Assembly (NCBI RefSeq): GCF_003352005.1
Contig: NZ_CP024848.1
Location: 2,675,001 to 2,739,000, forward strand
DNA length: 64,000 bases
From: Oceanobacillus zhaokaii
Lineage (GTDB): Bacteria > Bacillota > Bacilli > Bacillales > Amphibacillaceae
Direction of reading: 5' to 3'
The notes below the pieces were generated by a model. The model was not told the DNA's origin, did no database searches, and saw only the letters and a list, made by a program, of their open reading frames with translations. Shown piece after piece: positions 8,765-17,308 of this stretch. Position 1 is the stretch's first letter, and every line of letters starts with the position of its first letter. A program made the translations under genes and the position numbers.

Positions 8765-9520
8765 ATGAAAGAACCAATTATCTCGATGGAAAATATTAGT
8801 TATGCATACGATAGTAAAACAGTGTTAGACCAGATTAACTTAGAAATCCCACAAGGATCTTTCATGGGATTAATCGGACCGAATGGTGGAGGGAAAACGA
8901 CATTAATTAAACTCATCTTAGGCTTGCTAAAACCAGATGAAGGCTCCATTAAGCTTTTCGGTGAGCAGATGGATAAATTTAAGGATAGAAATAAAATTGG
9001 TTTTGTCTCGCAAAAAGCCAATGCATTTAATCGTGGCTTCCCTGCCACCGTATTTGAGGTTGTTTCAACAGGTCTGACAGCGAAAGTAGGCTACTTTAAA
9101 TTTTTCAATCAGAAGCATAAAGCAAAAATTCTTCAAGCAATTGAGCAAGTAGACATGCTCGATTATGCTTATCGAAATATTGGCGACCTGTCAGGTGGTC
9201 AACAGCAACGAATTTTTATTGCAAGATCGCTTGTTAACGATCCAGAATTGCTAATTTTGGATGAGCCTACTGTTGGAATTGATAGCGAGAATGTAAAACG
9301 GTTTTATGATTTACTGCATCAATTACATGATAAACGGAATATCTCTTTACTACTTGTCACACATGACACAGGTACGATGACAGAGCATGCGACAGACATC
9401 GTTTGTTTAAATAAAACCTTACATTTCCATGGGAAATCTGAGGAATTCACATCCCTGTCTGAATATGATTTATCCAATATTTACGGACACGCGTTAAATA
9501 TTGTCACCCACAATCACTAA
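8765..9520 (+). CDS. znuC: zinc ABC transporter ATP-binding protein ZnuC
   Basis: A 251-residue ABC ATPase with Walker A GPNGGGKTT (about 39-47), signature LSGGQQQR, Walker B LLILDEPT and the switch His in LLVTHD. It powers Zn2+ import through ZnuB. It is preceded by AGAGGTG and followed by znuB after 16 bases, within the znuA-znuC-znuB-zur unit. Confidence 0.95.
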   Translation: MKEPIISMENISYAYDSKTVLDQINLEIPQGSFMGLIGPNGGGKTTLIKLILGLLKPDEGSIKLFGEQMDKFKDRNKIGFVSQKANAFNRGFPATVFEVVSTGLTAKVGYFKFFNQKHKAKILQAIEQVDMLDYAYRNIGDLSGGQQQRIFIARSLVNDPELLILDEPTVGIDSENVKRFYDLLHQLHDKRNISLLLVTHDTGTMTEHATDIVCLNKTLHFHGKSEEFTSLSEYDLSNIYGHALNIVTHNH

Positions 9521-9536
9521 TGTTGGAGGAACGACT

Positions 9537-10382
9537 ATGCTAGCAGATATTTTACAATATGATTTTTTAAGGTATACATTTATAACAGGGATACTAATTG
9601 GCATCATTGCGCCATTACTAGGTACATTTATTGTTGTTAGACGGCTATCTTTAATTGCGGATGCACTTTCCCATGTAACATTAGGTGGGATTGCTTTCGG
9701 ACTAATGCTTGAGAAATTATTCGCGATTGTATTCAATCCACTATTAAGCGGACTTGCATTTTCCGTAGTAGGCTCCGTTTTAATTGAAAAGCTACGTGGC
9801 GTATACAAAGCATACCAAGAAATCGCGATCCCAATTATCATGTCAGCTGGTGTTGGTCTGAGTATCATTTTCATTTCTATTGCCGATGGATTTAATACCG
9901 ATTTACTTAATTATTTATTTGGGTCTGTTTCCGCAGTAAGCCAAAGTGATTTTTTTATGATCCTTGGGATTTCCATATTTGTAATTCTTGTCATTACACT
10001 ATTTTACAAGGAGCTCTTTACCCTCTCCTTCGATGAAGAATATGCGTCAATTTCGGGTATTCATGCAAAACGAATCCATTTATTGTTTATTATTTTAACT
10101 GCACTTGTTATAGGGTCATCGATACAAATTGTTGGAGTTTTATTGGTTTCCGCTTTAATGACTTTGCCTGTTGCAGCAGCTATGCGAATCGCAAAAGGAT
10201 TTAAGCAAATGATGTTCCTTTCTATTATATTTGGGGAACTAGCAGTTATTATCGGATTAATCTCTGGCTATTATTTGAGTATCCCACCAGGCGGTACAAT
10301 TGTAATGGTCGCCATTGTAATTTTATTACTTACCATCGGGATTAAGAAGGTTAACTTATTTAAAAAGGTGCGTGAAGCTTAA
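9537..10382 (+). CDS. znuB: zinc ABC transporter permease ZnuB
   Basis: A 281-residue polytopic membrane protein of the ABC-3 family with about eight hydrophobic segments and the conserved early RRLSLIADALSH region that couples to the ATPase. I place the start at ATG 9537, behind GGAGG at 9525-9529; an earlier TTG at 9501 would overlap znuC and lacks a site. The stop overlaps the zur start (TAATG). Confidence 0.94.
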   Translation: MLADILQYDFLRYTFITGILIGIIAPLLGTFIVVRRLSLIADALSHVTLGGIAFGLMLEKLFAIVFNPLLSGLAFSVVGSVLIEKLRGVYKAYQEIAIPIIMSAGVGLSIIFISIADGFNTDLLNYLFGSVSAVSQSDFFMILGISIFVILVITLFYKELFTLSFDEEYASISGIHAKRIHLLFIILTALVIGSSIQIVGVLLVSALMTLPVAAAMRIAKGFKQMMFLSIIFGELAVIIGLISGYYLSIPPGGTIVMVAIVILLLTIGIKKVNLFKKVREA

Positions 10383-10795
10383 TGAATATAGAAGAAGCTA
10401 TCGATCTCTTAAAGAGCAAAGGATATAAAGCAACTGGTAGAAGAAAGGATATTTTATCTTATTTCAATGAAGCAGATGGCTACCGGACTGCGAAGGACTT
10501 AATTAGTCATTTAGAAGAAAGCTATGACGGCATTAGCTTTGATACAATCTATCGTAATTTACATTTATACCATGAAGTCGGAATTCTAGAATCAACGGAA
10601 CTAAATGGCGAGAAGCTATTCAGGATGAACTGCACCCATCACCACCATCATCATTTTATTTGTAATGAATGTGGAAAAACAAAAGAAATTGATGTATGCC
10701 CGATGGATGAATTGCTAGGTACCCTTTCAAACTATGAAATTGAAGGACATAAATTTGAAATCTATGGACTCTGTCCAGGTTGCAAAGGGGCATGA
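10382..10795 (+). CDS. zur: zinc uptake regulator Zur (Fur family)
   Basis: A 137-residue Fur-family repressor. The N-terminal winged helix ends in the family DTIYRNL recognition region (about 59-65). A run of six His precedes the ICNECG pair, and a second Cys pair (LCPGC) near the C-terminus completes the structural zinc site. It shares one base with the znuB stop and presumably represses this operon through the boxes at 7657-7694, giving autoregulation. The His run is longer than usual. Confidence 0.92.
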   Translation: MNIEEAIDLLKSKGYKATGRRKDILSYFNEADGYRTAKDLISHLEESYDGISFDTIYRNLHLYHEVGILESTELNGEKLFRMNCTHHHHHHFICNECGKTKEIDVCPMDELLGTLSNYEIEGHKFEIYGLCPGCKGA

Positions 10796-11173
10796 ATATA
10801 AAAGTATATTTGGCCGTTGCTGTAGGTGGAATGATTGGTGCAATCGGCCGTTATTATATTTCTGTCCTCTTTAGTGGCAATACGGGATTCCTACGCAACA
10901 CTTACAGTCAATTTAATTGGCTGCTTTTTTCTGAGCTTTTTAATGAATCATGATGTAATTAAGAAAAATTTTTCATCTGAACTCTTTACTGCAATAACGG
11001 TAGGGATCATTGGATCATTTACAACATTCTCTACTTTTGCAGTAGAGACCATTCAATTAGCAACTTCTAGTCTCGGCTTAGCAATTACCTATATTTTGAT
11101 CAGCGTACTTGGCGGACTAATTTGCTGCTTCTTAGGATACATGACAGCAACTAGAAGGCAGGTTTCCAGATGA
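10792..11173 (+). pseudogene. crcB: frameshifted fluoride channel gene crcB1
   Basis: The reading frame from ATG 10792 (overlapping the zur stop as ATGA) encodes a good CrcB N-terminus, with GGMIGAIGRYYIS, up to about base 10890. It then runs out of register and stops at 10951-10953. The rest of CrcB (YATLTVNLIGCF, then SFTTFSTF near the pore) continues in the +1 frame and ends at 11173. One extra base, or two missing, around 10891 would explain it. Fluc channels of Firmicutes often work as tandem CrcB1/CrcB2 pairs, so the break may inactivate fluoride export. A sequencing error or programmed frameshift cannot be excluded. Confidence 0.82.
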
Positions 11174-11514
11174 ATATTTTGCTTGTAGCTTTAGGTGGAT
11201 TTTTCGGAAGTATTACTCGCTATTATATTTCTATAAAAACAGAAAAACGATTAATTGGTACATGGATTGCTAATATAACTGGATCGATTACCTTGGGATT
11301 CCTTTTGCATTTCCACATAGCTGGAACAACACCGGAGTGGCTTTGGCTTCTTGTCGGTGTCGGATTTTGTGGTGCATACACGACATTCTCTACATTCGGA
11401 AATGAAACATTGAATTTATTTCTAGATAAAAAATATGGAACAGCCATTTTCTATAGTCTAAGTACTGTAATAACTGCTCTTATCATCGTATACTTCATCA
11501 TGAAAATCCTTTGA
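11170..11514 (+). CDS. crcB: fluoride channel subunit CrcB2 (Fluc)
   Basis: A 114-residue four-helix membrane protein with the family's GGFFGSITRYY N-terminal motif and the YTTFSTF pore segment (about 75-81). Fluc proteins form antiparallel dual-topology dimers that let F- leave the cell. The start overlaps the crcB1 frame end as ATGA, so the pair was clearly a translationally coupled unit. No fluoride riboswitch is apparent upstream; transcription probably comes from the znu operon. Confidence 0.9.
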   Translation: MNILLVALGGFFGSITRYYISIKTEKRLIGTWIANITGSITLGFLLHFHIAGTTPEWLWLLVGVGFCGAYTTFSTFGNETLNLFLDKKYGTAIFYSLSTVITALIIVYFIMKIL

Positions 11515-11622
11515 ATGTAGTTATGTTTTCTACATTATTCGATAAATTACAAACAACAATTTAATTTTCTACAACTTTCGTGTATAATATATTGTTAGAT
11601 AACATAAATTAGGAGATTTGAT

Positions 11623-12108
11623 ATGAAAAAACATAAAGGTCTTTATATTTTCATTTTAACAATTATCGCATTAGCATTTATTGTATTTGTTGCGTTCATG
11701 CAGCATAACTTCAATAATCCCGACTTCTCAGCATCGGGCACTGATCCAGTTGCAACCGATACAGCGAGCTCGAAAGACAGTGGGAAAGCAGAATCCACAG
11801 CAAATGAGCAAAAGGAAAAAAAGGAAAACAACGATGAGGATACTGTGAATGAGGAAGATGAACAAGCAGAAAATGAAGGCGAAGAAGATACTGACACGAC
11901 TACCCCTTCCATCCAATACGTTAATCTTGATTTATTAACTGTTCGGAGTGAACCAGACTTAGAATCTAAAATAGTGGGTTATGTGACGAAGAATCAGGAA
12001 GTAGAAGTTGAGAATATAAATAATCCGGATGGTTTTGTAAAAGTGACGACAGATGAATTTACGGGTTATGTGAAAGACAAATTTTTAGATCCAGAAGAAT
12101 CAGAATAG
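11623..12108 (+). CDS. membrane-anchored SH3b-domain protein
   Basis: A 161-residue protein with one N-terminal membrane segment (about 7-25). A very acidic, low-complexity linker follows (about 45-93, rich in Glu, Asp, Ser and Thr), then a bacterial SH3 domain (about 97-155) that opens with the usual LLTVRSEPD and closes with a GYVKDKFL strand. This architecture displays a wall-binding domain outside the membrane. AGGAG precedes the ATG, a TATAAT -10 is at 11583-11588, and a terminator follows. It is a single-gene unit of unknown specific role. Confidence 0.8.
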   Translation: MKKHKGLYIFILTIIALAFIVFVAFMQHNFNNPDFSASGTDPVATDTASSKDSGKAESTANEQKEKKENNDEDTVNEEDEQAENEGEEDTDTTTPSIQYVNLDLLTVRSEPDLESKIVGYVTKNQEVEVENINNPDGFVKVTTDEFTGYVKDKFLDPEESE

Positions 12109-12120
12109 ATACAAGCAAAA

Positions 12121-12143
12121 GAGAAATCAGATTGTGATTTCTC
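12121..12143 (+). terminator. rho-independent terminator of the SH3b gene
   Basis: GAGAAATCA (12121-12129) pairs with TGATTTCTC (12135-12143) across a five-base loop, followed by seven T. An A run on the other side may extend the stem. Confidence 0.9.
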
Positions 12144-12211
12144 TTTTTTTCTTTAAAGAGAGTGAACTAGGCACCAGAAATTCGCTTGTTCAAGTATATC
12201 GTTTCATTATC

Positions 12212-12658
12212 TTATATATTTAATTCCAACCATTCCTCAGTTTCTACAAAACCAAACTTTTTATATACTGGTCTACCTAACTTTGAAGCACCAAGCCATA
12301 TTTTTGAAATACCTGAATCCTTGGCTTCATCGACTAATTTAGTCAATAACTTCGTAGCTATCCCCTGCCCACGGTAATCCTCTTTAGTAAACATGTTAGT
12401 AATATAAGCCTTTTTACCACTTTTATTGGTATAAGTAGGCGGAAATTCATAATAGATGATTGCACCACAGGCAATAATATCTTCATTATCTTCAACTATC
12501 AACTGAATTAAAGAGCCATCACTTAGTTTGTTATGAAAGAATACATTTAGCTCCGAATTGATGTCTATATTAGGTTCTATCCCCTCATCCACTAATTGCC
12601 TTTTCCTTAAGTCAATCAATTTATCAATATCATTAATATTTGCTTTACGATATTTCAC
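12212..12658 (-). CDS. GNAT-family N-acetyltransferase
   Basis: A 148-residue GNAT domain with the acetyl-CoA pyrophosphate-binding motif EDYRGQGIATKLL (about 95-107, the Q/RxxGxG/A core), followed by a helix and a C-terminal FGFVETEEW strand. It transfers acetyl from acetyl-CoA to an amine; the substrate is not predictable. It stands alone on the minus strand. Confidence 0.85.
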   Translation of the reverse strand: MKYRKANINDIDKLIDLRKRQLVDEGIEPNIDINSELNVFFHNKLSDGSLIQLIVEDNEDIIACGAIIYYEFPPTYTNKSGKKAYITNMFTKEDYRGQGIATKLLTKLVDEAKDSGISKIWLGASKLGRPVYKKFGFVETEEWLELNI

Positions 12659-12786
12659 TTCTTATCACTCCACTTTGTAATGCCCTCTTATACTAAATCA
12701 GCGCAAAACATATACTCGAATTCACATTATTGTTTTATAAAGTAATATTAAAAAACTGGCTAGTTCTTACTTCAGTACCGCAATAA

Positions 12787-13224
12787 TTATACCAGTGGCT
12801 TTTTAAAGACATAGCTTACTTTTTCATAGTTCATTTTATTTTCATAAAAATGATGCGCATCTTTTCTTTGTAAGCCCGATGATAGCGCAACACTATCATA
12901 ATTATGTTCTTTTGCCCATTGATGGACGTATGCAAGCAATTGTTCACCGTATCCCTTGGAACGTTTACTTACATCTGTAACCAAATCACAAACCCATACA
13001 AATCTGCCATAGTAGAGTGTAATCATTGGCTTAAATCCAGTTACTGCAACAATTTCATTTTCATCAATTAAGACAAACATATGATAATTATCCTTTTCCC
13101 TAGCCTCATTTACTAAATCAAGATATGTATTCACATCGAGATGCATACGTAACTGCTTCATGATAGAAAATGCCTCAAGTATTTCTCCTTCTGTTTCAAG
13201 TTCTTTTATTGATGAATGGCCCAA
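12787..13224 (-). CDS. GNAT-family N-acetyltransferase
   Basis: A 145-residue GNAT protein with the acetyl-CoA loop [11 protein letters not shown] (about 88-98) and a late [15 protein letters not shown] segment like that of many GNATs (H-x-F-Y-x-x-x-G/M-Y). Substrate unknown. Not closely similar to the GNAT at 12212, so not a recent tandem copy. Confidence 0.82.
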   Translation of the reverse strand: MGHSSIKELETEGEILEAFSIMKQLRMHLDVNTYLDLVNEAREKDNYHMFVLIDENEIVAVTGFKPMITLYYGRFVWVCDLVTDVSKRSKGYGEQLLAYVHQWAKEHNYDSVALSSGLQRKDAHHFYENKMNYEKVSYVFKKPLV

Positions 13225-13351
13225 TGCATGATCACTTCTTTCGTTTGAAGTTTATCGATTTTTATTTATATCTCATAATGTTGTAGTTTATACCGTTTCA
13301 TACTACGACTTACTCAGCGGATATTAATAATAATCGTCTATATTTTAAAAG

Positions 13352-13378
13352 AAGGCAACCCCATTTTGGGATTGCCTT
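13352..13378 (-). terminator. terminator of the CNNM/HlyC-type gene
   Basis: AAGGCAA-CCC on the left pairs with GGG-TTGCCTT on the right with one mismatch and a short loop. On the minus strand it is followed by CTTTTAAAAT. It lies 12 bases past the stop of the 13391-14686 gene. Confidence 0.8.
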
Positions 13379-13390
13379 TATAGCCGATAT

Positions 13391-14686
13391 TTAGGCTTTC
13401 ACAATTTTAACCTTTTTAATTTGATAGCCTTCCATCTCATCAATAATGAACTGGTATCCTTCGTGATCAATTGTTGTACCTTCTTTTGCGTCCAGGTTAT
13501 TCGTAAACACCCAGCCACCGATTGTATCCACTTCTTCATCCTCGATCGTAATGCCTAATCGTTCATTTACCTCGTCTAATTGTAATTTACCAGAAACTAC
13601 GGTTGTTTCCTCATCAACGATATCAATCATCGGAATTTCATTGACATCAAATTCATCCTGTATTTCTCCAACGATTTCTTCTAAAATATCTTCAACAGTT
13701 ACAAGCCCTGCAGTTCCTCCGTATTCATCGTTGACAATTGCCATATGAATACGATCTTTCTGCATCTTAAGCAAAAGCTCTTTGATAGGGGTTGCTTCCG
13801 ATACATGAATTATTGGACGAATGAATTTCTCAATTGTGAGTGGTTTATCATCATCAATTTGTGCAGTAAATATTTCTTTTAAATTTACTAAACCAATAAT
13901 ATTATCCTTATCTTCATCCGCAACTGGATATCTTGTAAATTGGCCTGTACGAGTAATATCAATGTTCACATCAAAACTATCTTCTAAATAAAAGCAAACA
14001 ATTTCGGTACGTGGAACCATTATTTCTCTTGTTACTCTCTCATCAAATTCAAAAATATTGTTTACATACATCATTTCTGATTGATTGATTTCACCATTTT
14101 CATAACTGTCAGCCAAGATTAAGCGTAATTCTTCTTCACTATGTGATTCCTCATGGCCTGCCATCGGGTTTAAACCAAAAGCACGTGTTAGGAGCCTTGC
14201 TGAACCATTTAATAGCCAAATAAACGGGTATAACAGTCGATAGAACCACATTAATGGTCTTGCTGTCCAAAGTGTCACTTGCTCGGCCTTTTGAATCGCT
14301 AATGTCTTTGGGGCAAGCTCCCCTACAACAACATGAAGAAAAGTTGCAAACAAGAACGAGATAGCAATTGAAAATGTCGTTATTAATGCACCACTTATCG
14401 GCAATTGTCCTATAAGAGGATGAAGCATTTTCTCAAATGTAGGTTCGGCCAATCGACCAATACCGAGTGCAGTAATCGTTATTCCTAATTGACAAGCTGA
14501 TAGATATTCGTCAAGATGGGTCACCACTTGCTTCGCATATACTGCTCTTTTATTACCATTTTCAATATGAGGTTCAAGCTGTGTACTTCGCACCTTAACG
14601 ATTGCAAATTCTGCCATAACAAAAAAAGCCGTAAACATTAACAGTATGGCGACTGCTATTAAATTCCATAGGGTCGCTATGTCCAA
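13391..14686 (-). CDS. CNNM/HlyC-CorC-type membrane protein (DUF21-CBS-CBS)
   Basis: A 431-residue protein with an N-terminal DUF21 region of about four membrane helices (1-180, with HLDEYLSACQLGIT typical), two CBS domains (about 205-335) and a C-terminal CorC/HlyC domain. Relatives such as B. subtilis YhdP and MpfA take part in Mg2+ efflux. The start is TTG at 14686, giving the family N-terminus MDI. The AAGGGA site before it is part of a hairpin, and a short upstream reading frame ends directly against the start codon (see 14687-14713). Confidence 0.88.
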   Translation of the reverse strand: MDIATLWNLIAVAILLMFTAFFVMAEFAIVKVRSTQLEPHIENGNKRAVYAKQVVTHLDEYLSACQLGITITALGIGRLAEPTFEKMLHPLIGQLPISGALITTFSIAISFLFATFLHVVVGELAPKTLAIQKAEQVTLWTARPLMWFYRLLYPFIWLLNGSARLLTRAFGLNPMAGHEESHSEEELRLILADSYENGEINQSEMMYVNNIFEFDERVTREIMVPRTEIVCFYLEDSFDVNIDITRTGQFTRYPVADEDKDNIIGLVNLKEIFTAQIDDDKPLTIEKFIRPIIHVSEATPIKELLLKMQKDRIHMAIVNDEYGGTAGLVTVEDILEEIVGEIQDEFDVNEIPMIDIVDEETTVVSGKLQLDEVNERLGITIEDEEVDTIGGWVFTNNLDAKEGTTIDHEGYQFIIDEMEGYQIKKVKIVKA

Positions 14687-14713
14687 TTAAGTCCCTTGCA
14701 TCATATGATACAA
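14687..14713 (-). promoter_or_regulatory. short upstream reading frame and hairpin at the HlyC-type gene start
   Basis: An ideal AGGAGG (14722-14727) is followed after eight bases by a TTG that opens an eight-codon frame ending TAA at 14687-14689, immediately adjacent to and in frame with the TTG of the main gene. The region 14694-14715 is an inverted repeat (CCTTG-ATCATATGAT-CAAGG type) whose 3' arm holds the AAGGG that would serve the main start. This layout suggests that translation of the leader opens the hairpin and couples to the main gene. Inferred only. Confidence 0.5.
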
Positions 14714-14981
14714 GGAATTCACCTCCTGGTTTTATCTGAATATTCTGGATAATAAACACGGACTTATAAATAAATGATTCAACATCTCGGGTAAAAAATA
14801 TATAAGTGAACGTTTATTGAATTGTCCATATAATTTCACCTTCCCATGGAATCACCTACTTTCTTAAACTAAATTATATTATACAGATAAAAATAAGTCT
14901 ACAATTATTTCATTATCATAAGATTATAATACAAGGAAAATTAAAGATACAGGTAGTCGGTTTGGACAAGGTGGGTATGCT

Positions 14982-15569
14982 GTGCTAAGAAAAGCCGTAT
15001 CAATTATCGTCGGAAGTCTCTGTATTGCCATTGGTGTAAATTATTTTGTTATTCCATACCATCTGCTTGATGGAGGAATAATCGGGATCGGATTAATTCT
15101 AAATTATACATTTGGAATTCAACCAGGATTAGCTATTATTTTAATAAGTATTCCATTATATATTCTCGCCTTTTTTAGTAATAGAAATTATTTTTATAAT
15201 GGAATTCACGGATTGCTTATCTCGTCACTGCTAATCGACTTTTTTCATTTTATTTCGTTATGGAATACAGGAGCAATGCCAATATTAATTAGTGCACTTA
15301 TTGCTGGATTATTTATTGGTACAGGGATTGGCATTATGTTAATGAACAAAATTAGTACAGGCGGTACAGATCTATTAGCATTAATCGTATCCAACATAAC
15401 AAAAATTAACCCTGGAATATTCATCTTTATCATTGATTGTTTCGTCTTATTAATTGGCTGGTTTGTCATACCAGAAGTAACCTTTTTCTATTCCTGTATT
15501 ATGGTTCTTACGATTGATTGCACTACATATTTATTGTTAAAGAAATTCCCGAGCAGTCGTAGCAATTAA
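14982..15569 (+). CDS. YitT-family membrane protein (short form)
   Basis: A 195-residue membrane protein of the YitT/DUF161 family with about five to six hydrophobic helices and the conserved NKISTGGTDLLA segment (about 122-133). It lacks the C-terminal DUF2179 domain found in the 280-residue members. The start is GTG at 14982, because AAGGTGGG lies six bases upstream and the nearby ATG at 14977 runs at once into a stop. Function unknown; no operon partner. Confidence 0.82.
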   Translation: MLRKAVSIIVGSLCIAIGVNYFVIPYHLLDGGIIGIGLILNYTFGIQPGLAIILISIPLYILAFFSNRNYFYNGIHGLLISSLLIDFFHFISLWNTGAMPILISALIAGLFIGTGIGIMLMNKISTGGTDLLALIVSNITKINPGIFIFIIDCFVLLIGWFVIPEVTFFYSCIMVLTIDCTTYLLLKKFPSSRSN

Positions 15570-15681
15570 TATTAAACAGAGCCTGTATAGTCGCAAACTA
15601 CTTTCGCTTAAGTTATGATTGACTGTGGCCTATTTTGCCTTTAGAGATTATGAGAAATATTTAAACCAGCGTATCAGTGAA

Positions 15682-15714
15682 AAAGAGCATCCATCATCTT
15701 GATGGATGCTCTTT
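15682..15714. terminator. bidirectional terminator between yitT-like and cwlO-like genes
   Basis: A perfect 15-pair stem (left arm 15682-15696, right arm 15700-15714) with a three-base TCT loop. It has an A run on the left and a T-rich run on the right, so it can end transcripts from both convergent genes. Confidence 0.92.
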
Positions 15715-15725
15715 CTCTTAAACTA

Positions 15726-17015
15726 TTATCTTACTACACTACGTACATGACCTGAGAAAACATCTTTCCAATAACCAGATGTCATATCTGCTACACCTAA
15801 TCCAGAATTTTGTGATCCGATAAATTTACCGCCACCAAGGTAGATGCCTACATGACCGTTTGTTTTATACGTATCAAAGAATACGATATCTCCCGGTTGC
15901 ATGTTACTTGCTGAAACTTTAGTTCCTGTGCTTTGTAGAGCTGCAGTACTTGATGGAATTGAAATTCCTGCTTGTGCAAATGCCCATGATACAAATCCGG
16001 AACAGTCAAAGCCGCCTGGTCCCTTACCACCCCATACATATGGCGTGCCAAGGTGAGCAAATCCAGCGTTGATTGCTATATCAATATTTCCACCACCTGT
16101 TGAACGTGACGGTGTATCGTTTGTTTTGTTTGTTTTGTTTGTTTCTTGTTTCGTAGTAGATTTTTCTTTAGTTTGACTCTCTTCTGTTTGGTTTGCTGAT
16201 TCTTTATTAACCTTAGGTTGAGTTGCAACTACTACTGCTGGTTGTGTAGCAGTTTCAATAGTTTGTTTCACTTCAGCTTCTAGTGAAGCTAGATTACTAT
16301 CTTTTATTTTAAGATCAGCTACCATTGTAGCTAACTCAGTTTCTTTATTTTTTAATTGAGCTTTCTTATCTTCGTTGTCTTTTTTTTGCTCTTCAATTAC
16401 AGCTTGCATACCTTCTAGCTCTACTTTTAAGCTATTTAATTCTTCTAGTTTATCTAATACAGTGTTCTGCTTTTCTTCTACTTCTTTCTTATCGCTTTCT
16501 TGTTTTTCCATTAATGCTGCGTCAGATTCAGCAATTTTATTTACTGCTGATACACGGCTTAAAAAGTCCCCGAAAGTCTGTGAACCAAAGATTACTTCTA
16601 AATAGCTGATATTGCCACCTGATTTTTGGTAGGAAATTGCACGTTCTTTTAGAATATCAAAACGTTTTTCAATTGCAGCTTCTAACTCTAAGATTTCCTC
16701 TTCAAGTTTTTCAACTTCGGATTCCTTCGCTTTCATATCAGTACCAGTTTGACTAATCATATTATTATTTTCTTTTAATGCATCATTGACCTTTATAATT
16801 TCTTTATTTAATTCTTCAAGTTCAATCAAGACATCTGCAATATCTGCTTCTGCATCCGACAGATTAGCTTTTAGTTCATTACGATCGTCTTGAATTTGCG
16901 TTTGTTTTGCTTCTAATTCACCTATGGTTTCAGCATGAGTAGTTTGTGCCCCAAAAAAGGAACTGCCAATACCAACCACAGCTGCTGCGGTTACTGTAAT
17001 CAATACTTTGTTCAA
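15726..17015 (-). CDS. cwlO: CwlO-like secreted peptidoglycan DL-endopeptidase (NlpC/P60)
   Basis: A 429-residue secreted protein. It has a signal peptide (about 1-28, ending THA), a long coiled-coil region (about 30-250), a low-complexity Thr/Lys/Asn linker with a short TNKTNKTN run, and a C-terminal NlpC/P60 domain (about 305-429). The catalytic Cys lies in GFDCSGFVSW and the His in NGHVGIYLGG. The enzyme cuts the D-Glu/meso-DAP bond in wall peptides during growth. The start is TTG 17015 with GAGGAA upstream. This is the architecture of B. subtilis CwlO, which is activated by FtsEX and controlled by WalRK. Confidence 0.88.
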   Translation of the reverse strand: MNKVLITVTAAAVVGIGSSFFGAQTTHAETIGELEAKQTQIQDDRNELKANLSDAEADIADVLIELEELNKEIIKVNDALKENNNMISQTGTDMKAKESEVEKLEEEILELEAAIEKRFDILKERAISYQKSGGNISYLEVIFGSQTFGDFLSRVSAVNKIAESDAALMEKQESDKKEVEEKQNTVLDKLEELNSLKVELEGMQAVIEEQKKDNEDKKAQLKNKETELATMVADLKIKDSNLASLEAEVKQTIETATQPAVVVATQPKVNKESANQTEESQTKEKSTTKQETNKTNKTNDTPSRSTGGGNIDIAINAGFAHLGTPYVWGGKGPGGFDCSGFVSWAFAQAGISIPSSTAALQSTGTKVSASNMQPGDIVFFDTYKTNGHVGIYLGGGKFIGSQNSGLGVADMTSGYWKDVFSGHVRSVVR

Positions 17016-17138
17016 TTTTAATTTCCTCGCTTCCCTAATTACATTACCGCAAAACGCTCTATGTATGTATTCACTCTGTTTTTATTTGCAGTTATGTGAT
17101 CTCTCTATTTTATAAGTATCTCTATCTACATAAGATGC

Positions 17139-17182
17139 ATTATAGCACCTGAAAATGACACGAATATTATAGATATATTACA
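17139..17182 (-). promoter_or_regulatory. cwlO promoter with WalR-like site
   Basis: On the minus strand, -10 TATAAT at 17139-17144 with a weak -35 (ATATTC) 17 bases upstream. Overlapping and just upstream of the -35 is TGTAAT-N5-TATAAT (17166-17182), one mismatch from the recalled WalR direct repeat TGTWAH-N5-TGTWAH. The implied leader is about 115 bases, long for this genome. Confidence 0.5.
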
Positions 17183-17223
17183 GTTATATTTCAAAAGCGA
17201 CATTTTTCCCCTTTATAATTTAA

Positions 17224-17257
17224 AAACTGCTCATTCTCTTAAGAGAATGAGCAGTTT
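17224..17257 (-). terminator. terminator of the lia operon
   Basis: A perfect 17-pair inverted repeat with essentially no loop in the drawn form (CTCATTCTCTT against AAGAGAATGAG in the centre). On the minus strand it ends in a T run. It lies 52 bases after liaR. Confidence 0.9.
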
Positions 17258-17308
17258 ACTGTCTACAACTTTATTTAATTCACTTGTTTTATAATCATTT
17301 TATTACAT

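Noticed and set aside
10650..10835. Fluoride riboswitch ahead of crcB
   Set aside because: The genes overlap zur directly and no riboswitch-like fold or gap exists.
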